From: Bradysia coprophila
Lineage: Eukaryota; Arthropoda; Insecta; Diptera; Sciaridae
Reading direction: 5' to 3'
DNA: 64,000 nucleotides
Assembly: GCF_014529535.1 (NCBI RefSeq)
Contig: NW_023503972.1
Span: 1,798,001-1,862,000 of the forward strand
This document shows positions 55,086 to 64,000 of this stretch, piece by piece (the first letter of the stretch is position 1; each line of letters starts with the position of its first letter). Made by a program: the position numbers and the translations under genes. A model generated the notes under the pieces. It saw nothing but the letters and a program-made list of their open reading frames with translations. It searched no databases and was not told where the DNA came from.

Positions 55086-56042
55086 TTAGCCCCGTACAAC
55101 CCGTAATCCTATTTCGTCCGCAACCATAATACGTCCGTAGCCCTAATAAGCCCGGAACCCTAATACGTCTACAACCCTCTAATGCGTCTGATACCAAAAT
55201 GCAAGTCAATAAGTTGGGCATTGTCAAATTTACTGAAACTGTTCATTTTTAAAATTGCGCATAGCGCAATTACGAAAGCCCATACGAAGTACCTCTCAAG
55301 TAAAACCAACAATTTACGACATTATTTTAGAAACCCAAAATTTTTTGCCAACTTTCCATTGGGTATTCAATTACCTCTCAAATGAAACAAAAACTAGCAA
55401 AATCGGATGAGATTTACTCGATTTATGTGCAAAAAACACTTAGGGCCGAGTAGCGGCCTTAGTCCAAGGGCCCAAATTTGAAACTTTTTTCGCCATCATT
55501 CTATTCGGCATTCAATTATCTCTCAAATGAAACAAAAACTAGCAAAATCGGATGAGATTTACTCGATTTATGTGCAAAATACACTTAGGGCCGAGTAACG
55601 ACCTTTGAGCCCTCCCAACAAGCCCACGTTGCATCTTACCCAAAAACAATGTTCAGCAACTTTGTTCTACTCGTCAATACCTTTCATTTGATATATAACA
55701 AGCAGCTATTGCGTGCGTATTTCGGTAGATATCGTCCAAAGACTGAAAAACACCTATAGGGCCCTAGCTCTGGAGGGGCCGACCCTACCATGCCCATTTT
55801 CGAACTTGACCTTACTTTTGTCGATACCAGTCGGGGAAAAAAAGAATTTTGAAAAAAGGTTGTGATTTACTCAAGCTAGAGGGGTCACGGACGGACGGAC
55901 GGACGGACGGACATTTTTTTTATTGCTGATTCGTCATCTATGAACATAGCCAAATGCTTTGCCCTTACTGTCTGCTTCCAATTCGACGTGTTACAAACGG
56001 CATATTAATCTTATAAACCCCCAGTACTTCGTACGGGGCTAA
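55086..56042. mobile_element. Element with TTAGCCCCGTAC ends and internal direct repeat
   Basis: TTAGCCCCGTAC (55086-55097) is mirrored by GTACGGGGCTAA (56031-56042). Inside, a stretch containing CAAATGAAACAAAAACTAGC is repeated in tandem (about 55375-55465 and 55515-55605, nearly identical, offset about 145 bp). A (CGGA)n tract occupies 55887-55912. No protein-coding capacity. Length 957 bp. Confidence 0.7.
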
Positions 56043-56059
56043 AAAACAAATGAACGAGT

Positions 56060-57890
56060 GTGAACTTTGCGGCCAGAGCGAAGCGAGGGCCGTAATCACA
56101 CGAGTTGCATACCTTGTTCATAAGCAAATTGGGCCAATTTTCGGTAAAACATCGAAAATATTTGCCGTTTAATTTAAAACATTCAGGTACAGTGTACCTG
56201 GTACACTGATTCGATTGACAACTGTTAATTATGCGCGATTCCGGGGAGGATTATTTATTTGAGAGCGATTAGAAAATGCGTCCTCCGTATAAAATAAAAT
56301 ATTTCAGGATGAATAAATGAACAATTTCAAAGTAAGCATACTAAAACCAATACCGTTTGAAGGCTTCTTGATCATTTCAATTACATAAACCAACAACAAC
56401 TTCGTGCATAGAAATAATGCGGTATCCTGGTATCCTAGATACCGGGAAGTCGTCGGGGCGAAAAATTGGATACCGGGAAATTCAGCCTTTTCTTTTTTTA
56501 CTGTAAAAATTAGACCTCACCGGGAAATGTATATCAGCGGGAAATATTTATAAGCAGGAAGAATTCAGAACTAACCGGGAAATAGCTGTCACCGGGAAAT
56601 CGGAAACATCTATTACCGGGAAATATCTATCAGCGGGAAGTACTCACTGGGAAATATCTATAAGCAGGAAGAATTCAGAACTAACCGAAAAATAGCTGTC
56701 ACCGGGAAATCGGAAATAGCTATCATTGGGAAGAACTCACAACGGGGAATATCTATCAGCGGAAAGTACTCCCTTGGAAGTATCTATAAGCAGGAAGAAT
56801 TCAGAACTAACCGGGAAATAGCTGTCACCGGGACCGGGAAATCGTAAATAACTATCACTGTGAAGAACTCTCCGGGAAATTTTATCAGCTGGAAGAACTT
56901 ATTGAGAAGTTTCTACCGACGGGGGAAGTACTTCTTGGTAAGTTTCTGTTAGCGATAATTTTTTTTCTTGTCAGTGTTCAGTGGGAAGTCTCTATCATCA
57001 GAAGTTTCTACCAACGGGAAGAACTCATTGGGAAGTTTCTAACAGGGGAATTCTATCAGCGGGAAATTTTGTTTTGTTAGAGGACAGTGTTGTGTTAAGT
57101 CTCTATCAGCGGGAAATTTTTATCAGCGGGAAGAAGTTTATCAAGAAGTTTTCGTCACTATCCCGATCCCGATGAATTATTCTCTTCAACGAACTAAACT
57201 TTTGATGAGTTACTACTTCTGGTGAAACAGTTCCTAATAGGGTGCATAGACCTAAGAATTTAATAACTTCGCCTGCGGCGCTTTTACTCAAATTAAAGTT
57301 TCATTTAGAATTTTGAGTTTTTACAGTTTCAAAGAATGATACTATTTTTGCATCATAAAAAGTCAATCTTCAAAAAATTTTACTCGCTCCGCTCGCAAAT
57401 TTCTTTTTATATATTTAAGTAAATTAAATCAGAATTTCCGAAAGGTTGTTATGCCCAACATATCTGGCAAATTAGAGCAGAAGATAATATTCCAATGAGT
57501 TTATATCTGTTTTATCTTTACAAACATTCTCATCTACAAATTGATGAGTGAAAGTTCATGCAGATGAAAGTCACGAAAAGGTTATAGCACTGTAAAAACT
57601 AATGTTCAACTTTATTTTGCACAAAAAGGCTAGAAAGGGCTTGGGAAATAATATTCGCGCCACCGGGAAGTCAACTCACCGGGAAATTTTTGTCACAATT
57701 TTCGGATACCGGGAAGTTTTGACTTGGTTACCGGGAAGAAAACATTATTTCCATGCACGAACAACTTTGTCGAACGAAAATATTCCCTTAGAATTATTTA
57801 CTAAATAAGTCTTATAATCCAGAAAATTTCAACGATCGTGAACTTTGCGACCAGAGCGAAGCGAGGGCCGTATTCACACGAGTTTAAATT
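56060..57890. repeat. ACCGGGAAAT tandem region between ~45-bp direct repeats
   Basis: GTGAACTTTGCGGCCAGAGC with following GAAGCGAGGGCCGTAATCAC occurs at 56063-56106 and, with a few changes, at 57838-57881 in the same direction. Between them, 56440-57170 is dense in degenerate units such as ACCGGGAAATAGCTGTC and AGCGGGAAGTACTC, and the theme returns at 57660-57750. No open frame of note. Confidence 0.7.
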
Positions 57891-59427
57891 TATGCAAGAG
57901 TTTAGCAAGAAATACGTCCTTTTTACAGCGTCTTTTAGCAGACAGCAATACCGCAGCATCTTTTGTTTGAAAATGTAGAAATACAATATTGTTTATTCTG
58001 AAATTTGATTTTCAATAAAATTAAAGGAGCAAACAATTTATGATAAAACAAGACAAAGAGCTACTTTGATCAAGATCAATCTACGATATTTTTGTAGCTA
58101 CTTTGATAGGAAACCTAGAACTAAAAAGATTTTGAGGAAGGAATTAAATATGTGGTCGAGTATCGTGATTAGAGTGCCTAAAATTAGCTTTAAGAGGCAT
58201 CGGCACTTTTTCCTACCACAAAACCCGAAAAAACGACCCGAAAACTGTCGATGTATCTCTTAGGAAGTCATATAAAATGATTCGAATATGCTTCAGAAAG
58301 GTAATATGGACTTTCGCCGTTGGAATTGCGGTCTTACATTTCCAGAAATTAATAAAATTTTGATAAAATAATGAAATTAAAGTATCTCTGTTTTGAGCTA
58401 AAATTTTCACAAAACTGCTCACTTTCCTGACAACACCAAAAACATCACAACACAAGAGCGTATTATATGAAAACCTGCCACTGATTCGGTTAGAATTGCG
58501 GTCACAAATTTTTAAAATAAATCTTTAAATTTCACAAATGTTAAAAAACAAACTGCAATAGGTTTAATCATTATCAAAATATAATAAAATGGCGTCACAC
58601 TAAATCGAATCATTTCTGAAAAATGATTTCAAAAATGATGTCATTTCGATTAAAATGCTACTTTCAGTAAAGGGGACATATGGGCAGCCAAATTTTTGAT
58701 CTAAATAATAAAATAAATTTTTGATAATTTAAACGATTTCAGCCTTTATTATACGCTGATTACCAGTGCATACATTGTAGAAGTTGATTTCAGTAAATAA
58801 ATAACAGAAAATCTACATATTTTAGTCAAAATTTTGTGTGTTCAAATTTAAATTATTGCGCTTTTCCGAATTTCCTAGTTGTTTTGAGTTGTGTTCATTG
58901 GATGGAGCAAGTATCAATTGTTAAGAAGAATCATGTTGGAGTGTGTCTGAGGAGGAACAATTATGCCTCTTAATGTATTTATAGAATCAAATTTCTTCTG
59001 GTTTTATATGTCCGGAGAGGGTGGGTCTAGAGGGAAAACAAGTCCTCACATCAGATTTTTAATAGTTATTCTGAATTGACAGTCATCCGTTTTCATTCCG
59101 TGTACATACATGACATTTCACATTTCATACAATAGAGCACATTGTTTTAAAGGACTACTGTCACGTAAAGGGAGGCAAAATAGAATGAAAACGAATCACT
59201 GTGAGGCCACCCTTAGTTCCGCCGAAATTTCAAATTATTTTCTATTGATAATGACAGTATTCGTGCAGCTGTCAAGTTATGTCATACCTAACATTTATAC
59301 GCTGTGTACGCTGTGTACGCTACGCACCACTAAACAGTTTGTTTATGTTTAATATTTGCTATATTTTGAGCGTTGTACGCCTTCGGTCGTTAGTTCTTAT
59401 TATTTTGTTGTTTTGCCAGAGGAGCCA
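57891..59427. other. Intergenic, upstream of the Gag/zinc-finger gene
   Basis: No gene supported. The promoter of the 59428 gene should be near its right end. A tract repeating CTGTGTACG lies at about 59300-59320. Confidence 0.4.
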
Positions 59428-62400
59428 ATGGTTCTGCGAATTTCAACAGCATCAATTCCTCACCGCAAGGAATTTATTTCGGCTAACAAACATGCCGATG
59501 AAACGCTGAAAAACTGGTACGACCGTTTAAAAGTCCTAGCGATCGCATGCGATTACGGAATGCATTCGGAGGCGTTTATTCTGAACCAATTCATCTGCGG
59601 TCTGGATGCATTGGTTCTGGAATATTTCCGGACGGAACAGAAGGACCTATCAGTGAACGATGTGTTTGATTTGACAAAGAGTGTCGAGCTTATAGATGTT
59701 GTAAGTGGAAAAGGAAACGGGAGATGTTGTGGTTTAATGAACTTCATTCCAAAACAGAAACAGGTCTTGGTAACCATAAAATCCGAAGAATTAAATTTTT
59801 CGGATAACGAACACTACAACGACCATACGTTCAGCGGTAGTGACGACGACGAGCAATCCACTGCAAATGAGGTAAGCACTGCCCGACTGAACTATGCTCA
59901 AACCGAGGAAAACGACGTGAACATTAGTGGGAGAAAGGATAACATTCAACCGATTGTGCCATTGCTGGCGGAAAAGCCAGGAAAATCGCAGGAACATCCA
60001 CAACTGTTCGAGTGCTACTTTTGCCACAAAACTTTTAAAACGGCCGGTAACAAGACGATCATCAGCAAATTGGAAATTGTGTAGCTAATCCGGATTCCTC
60101 TCATATTGCAGGTAAACTAACCTACCACTTTACGTGCTGTCACTCAATACGAAAGTCATCGAAAGCCACTGTTAAACGCACAATCAGATTACCGTCACCA
60201 GAATCTCCAAGATCGTACGAGTGCTATTTGTGCCACAAGTTGATGAACACTGTTGGTAACGAGAACACGTTTTGCAGACAAAGAGAGCCTGAAGTTATGC
60301 TAGAAATTGGTCCGATATTTCAGGTCACTTGCTTTATCACTACAACTTATACCACACAATTGGCAAAACGTCAACCTGTACGCTGTGCGGAAAATGGATT
60401 AGTGACGGTAGCAATATGGTACGCCACTTGAATTCGCACCTCGATGAGAAAGAGTATCGCTGTGATGTATGCAATGTGGGACTCAAAAGTCTAAAAGCGT
60501 TGAAGAAGCATTCACTGAGTCACAGCGATCCGAACGTAAAGAAGTTCAAGTGCACCAAATGCCCGAGGGTATTTGTTACGAAGATACATTTCAAAGCGCA
60601 TTTGGAAGGGCATGTAAGTAAAATAGAGACTTTGCAGGCTTTGCGGATGTGCTCAGACAGTTTAGAGCTATGTTTCTATTTCATCCACAGAAACGGCGCG
60701 CACCAAGTCTAAGTGAAAAGTTGGACAGTTTAATTAACAAGCGGAAAGAACAAACGACCAAAGATGGAAAATACAAATGTGATATCTGTGCGACGCAGTT
60801 TGACAAAGAACGTAAGTCTCTGGAGTTAAGCTGCAATTGCAGTCACTCCGTTTACTTTACAACAACAGAAAGTGGGAGTAAGGCTCCTGAAAGTTTTTGT
60901 GTAAAATTTGTGCAAAAAATTCAGGTTACCTAAACCAGACCAGGTTCAGGTCGAATAAGAAAATGGAATTCAGGTTTAGGTCATAACTGAATCAGGCCTA
61001 AGAAATTAAGAGTTCGTGTTCAGGTCGACCCTGAATCTAAAAAACCAGGTTCAGGTCAAGATGAAACAGGTCAACCTGAACCTTTTCCGAGCCTTGAGTG
61101 TGAGGAGTGTACGTTGTTTGATGATCGTAGGCATAACAATTTATCCCCCAACAGGCGAGCTAACGGCCCATTCGAAAGTGCACAACGAAAGCAAATTACT
61201 ATGCCATCTGTGCGGAGCCAAACTGATGACCAAACGGAATTTGATCGTTCATTATCTTGTGCACACCAACCTGAAACCATTTGCATGTGACGAATGCGGT
61301 AAAAGGTTTTCCACCAGTACAAAATGCAAGAGGCACGTTCGGAACCATGCAGGTACTCTAGACCGACCACATAAGTGTACGCATTGCGATAAGGCGTTCA
61401 TCCAAAAGAGTCATCTGGCCGATCACATGAAAGTGCACGTGAGTATACGATGAAGGAGGAGGGCGGAGTGAATTTCTGAAAATGAACACAAAGTGGAAGC
61501 GTTTTTACCTCTCGTTTCTCTTCTTCAGTTTCCCGGTAATCAGCGATTCAAATGCGATCAATGTCCGAAGCACTTTTTTAAAGAAGACCAATTGACCAGA
61601 CACAAGCTTATACATGTCGGTATAACGAAGCCATGGCAATGTAATTTTTGTGAAAAAAGTTTCAAGACAAACTATCTTCGTGTGGAACACGAGAGAAAGC
61701 ATGTAAGTGATTTGCGGAAAACTTTTTTTTAAATTAAAACTCCGAGAATTTCGTTAGTATGGCGAAGGAATTATAAAATCCAACAAATTCAGATGAAATG
61801 ATCGGATCTTATAATTCCTCGTCTGTATGCACAAAAAATTTTTTGCACGAAAGGGTAATAGTAGTTCTCATGCCTTGGCGACAAGAACCGCTCCTTTCGC
61901 CCGCTGAAGAATATAAATCAACTTTCACCAACCTCGGCAGGGAAAGTTGTCTGCATAATAATGGGAAAGTGACTTCCGATTAAAGCATATTCTATGGAGC
62001 TGCGGGAAAACAGAGATAGTAGGAAAATATGCAGTTTTCCTTGCTTTCTGTACTAACTCGATTTTCTGAAAAATTAAATATTTTCGTCTCGTCAATACCT
62101 TTTGTTTCACATGTCGCACACCATTTTCGAGCGAAAACATATGCTTCCAGAGATATGCTTGAAATGAAAAACAGGCAAAGCAAAACTAAAACACTGTTCC
62201 GGGAACTTGACTCCAAACTGTTTTGGAGCACTCCCGTTGAGTCGAGACAACGTTTTTACGCTAGAAATTTAGATGGACATGCAAAACAGAGGTAAACAAC
62301 GTAAAAACATATTTTTTTTTATGTTGGGTCACAAATCAGTCGGCGTATTTGCCTGTTTGCTTGAAAGAGATTGACGGGAAAGCAAGCAAAACAGCGTTTT

Positions 62401-63425
62401 ACGAATTTTTCTGGCATTTCTCGGGATCTTTTCGCTCAAAAATGGTGTGCGATATGTTAAATGAAGGGGTTTGACGAGACGAAACAAAATATTTAATTTT
62501 TGAGAAAATCGGGTTTGTGCAACAGTAGGTATTGGCGAGAAAGCAAGCAAAACTACATATTTTCCTACTTTTCCTGCTTTCCCGCACCTCCAAAAAACTC
62601 TCATAGGTAAAGAAAGGAGAGACGACATACACAGCTGCTGTTCACTTTACTACTCTCGTGGCTACAGCGTAACTGCAGAGAGCAAAAGAGAATAAGCAAT
62701 CCAATCAAACAACTCAATTTGCCTCTCAAGCGATAGTTTGAGCCAATCAGATGTTTGCATTTACCGTTATTTGCACTTGCCTTTACAGTGTTTAAGGAGA
62801 GCGATTTTTGACCACTTTGTTTAAACTGGTCTCGGGGTCACACGTCAAAATGAGAGAAATCACATACAAACTGGGCTCAACTCTCAATTTCTTTTTTCAT
62901 TGATGAATATTTGACAGCTGACCCCGAAACCAATTAAATTTAACTGGTTTTCGCTCTCCTTAAACACTGTATAGACTCTCGTTTAATTATGTTCTCAGTT
63001 CAAACTATAATAGGTCAGTTACCGGAGTCTACCTCTATGTCTGTTCCAAGGTGATTTCAGCTGTCAAAACGTCGTCCATAGAAACATAACCAAAAAATTG
63101 TTGTTGCCGAAATGTTCGCAAAAACGTCGCAGTTGCTCTCACTCGTTTTCGGCTTGTCAAAAATCTTTTTTACAGTACGATTCAAATGCAATGACCTGCA
63201 ATGTTACTTTAATATTATTTTCAGACTGGCGAAAGACCGTATGAGTGTCCAATTTGCGGCAAGCACTTCGCACAGCAGTCATCTCTTCGAGGTCATAGAA
63301 ATATTCATTTGAGGCCACCAAAGCCACCGGCAGATCGAACGAAAAGGAAGAGGAAGCAGAAGACAGATAGCTCGATTGGAAACACTACATACCCTACAGT
63401 TACTGTAGAGGCAACAGATGCATAA
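59428..63425 (+). CDS. Gag-like domain fused to twelve C2H2 zinc fingers
   Basis: Seven exons: 59428-60046, 60112-60255, 60324-60613, 60691-60811, 61155-61438, 61529-61702, 63225-63425. All junctions are GT-AG and hold frame, giving 610 aa. Residues ~13-92 ([20 protein letters not shown] through [18 protein letters not shown] and the DLS..DVF.L..SVE end) fit the Ty3/gypsy-type Gag pattern. An acidic linker follows to ~190. Then come C2H2 fingers: two atypical ([37 protein letters not shown]) and ten more, ending [19 protein letters not shown]. The tail is basic (RTKRKRKQK), a likely nuclear signal. It is probably a DNA-binding regulator whose Gag-like part mediates self-association; this is inference. 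No protease or reverse transcriptase is nearby, and seven spliced exons argue for a host gene. An upstream coding exon cannot be excluded, since an acceptor-like site ends at 59419. Confidence 0.87.
61703..63224. other. Last intron of the Gag/zinc-finger gene
   Basis: 1.5 kb, the only large intron of the gene. It is filled with repeats, including inverted related stretches near 62020-62120 and 62430-62560 (CTCGTCAATACCTTTTG-like strings against GGGTTTGACGAGACG) and the dispersed copies at 62660-62975. Confidence 0.6.
62660..62985. repeat. Dispersed repeat shared with 40880 and 9990
   Basis: The left part (GCAGAGAGCAAAAGAGAATAAGC, GTTTGAGCCAATCA) matches 40880-41000. The right part (GATGAATATTTGACAGCTGA, TTAACTGGTTTTCGCTCTCC) matches 9990-10090. 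The ends AACTGCAGAGAGC and TCCTTAAACACTGTA suggest one ~330-bp element of which the other loci are fragments. Confidence 0.7.
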
Positions 63426-63473
63426 CTCTGTTGAGATAGTTATCTGTAATTTAGCTATTTTATTGATTAGGGA

Positions 63474-63479
63474 AATAAA
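63474..63479 (+). promoter_or_regulatory. Polyadenylation signal for the Gag/zinc-finger gene
   Basis: AATAAA 49 bases past the stop codon. Confidence 0.6.
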
Positions 63480-64000
63480 CTTTTAAACGAATCTATTGTG
63501 TATCTCTTGAAACGTAATATCAGCACGAGCACTTAGCCCTCAGCGACGGATAAAAGGTAATGGATGGAAATTGACAGAAAACCAACTGAATTATACCTAA
63601 AAATGTTAGATACATTTTGGTAAATGTAGTTGACTTTTCGTCAATTTCCCAATAACATGCCCGGAAGGTAATCCCTGAACATCACTGCCCCAACCATTTT
63701 GCCATCCTCAAATGAAATTGTCGATAAAAACGAATCATTTCTTGCCATCCCTACTTCTTTGTATTTTGCCTTGTCTGTTTGCATCACTGGAAGTCGGCAA
63801 ACACCACATTTTGCAAAATAAAAAATTCTGAGCAAGGACGATTATGGTTACTGGTCACGTAACAGGCCGTAACAAAGAATCAATTAAAAATTAACAGAAG
63901 AAACGTTGAAATTAAAAAAAAATTGCGCGAAAATGTTTGAAATATTTGACAGAACGTACTGGCCATGTCTGTCATGTTCTGTCATCCACGAAGTACTCAA
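63480..64000. other. Right-end intergenic
   Basis: No gene supported. A short open frame on the minus strand (63641-63835) has no family signature. Confidence 0.4.

Noticed and set aside
59356..59427. Extension of the Gag/zinc-finger gene upstream of 59428
   Set aside because: The frame is open, but there is no ATG and an acceptor-like site (TTGTTTTGCCAG) ends at 59419. A further upstream exon is possible but not shown.

Overview
This is a eukaryotic nuclear window, almost certainly from an insect and most likely a fly (Diptera). It holds an insect-specific seven-transmembrane odorant receptor, two divergent ionotropic receptors and a GH13 maltase of the dipteran gut type. Introns are mostly short (56-93 bp, GT-AG) and the background is AT-rich. 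A lower (nematoceran) fly such as a gnat is my guess; nothing in the sequence proves it.

Genes, left to right. (1) Two tandem intact ionotropic-receptor paralogs on the minus strand (942-2651 and 7690-9429), with a dead LINE fragment between them. (2) A four-exon alpha-glucosidase with a signal peptide and hydrophobic tail (11353-13361, minus, 603 aa). (3) A four-exon odorant receptor (17408-19006, minus, 397 aa). (4) A six-exon p180/kinectin-like ER coiled-coil protein (27069-35550, minus, 784 aa). (5) RGP1, a subunit of the Rab6 exchange factor (42342-43976, plus, 421 aa), which meets tail to tail with (6) RRP15, a ribosome-biogenesis protein (44052-45070, minus, 297 aa). (7) A ZnT7-type zinc transporter (47138-50547, plus, 367 aa). 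(8) A seven-exon gene (59428-63425, plus, 610 aa) whose N-terminus resembles a retrotransposon Gag and is followed by twelve C2H2 zinc fingers. All multi-exon models keep frame across every junction. The genes are not a functional cluster. They are housekeeping secretory, ribosome and zinc genes mixed with chemosensory and digestive genes.

The rest is dominated by small non-autonomous DNA elements. I could define several exactly by inverted ends plus target duplications: hAT-like elements with 8-bp duplications (21664-21867, 23523-23749, 45734-45969, 14936-15286), a TAA-duplicating Harbinger-like MITE that splits the LINE reading frame (5353-5520), and TA-flanked elements (20484-20875, 39848-40499). 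Larger foldback structures carry tandem arrays inside long inverted arms (224-870, 14855-16575, 51531-54211). There are several long hairpins (7021, 9641, 41044) and a tRNA-derived SINE head (13784-13872).

Most unusual items: the Gag-like/C2H2 fusion gene, which has the same architecture as vertebrate SCAN zinc-finger proteins; the foldback elements with satellite cores; the patchy divergence of the ionotropic receptor pair; and the RGP1/RRP15 3' ends, which appear to overlap.
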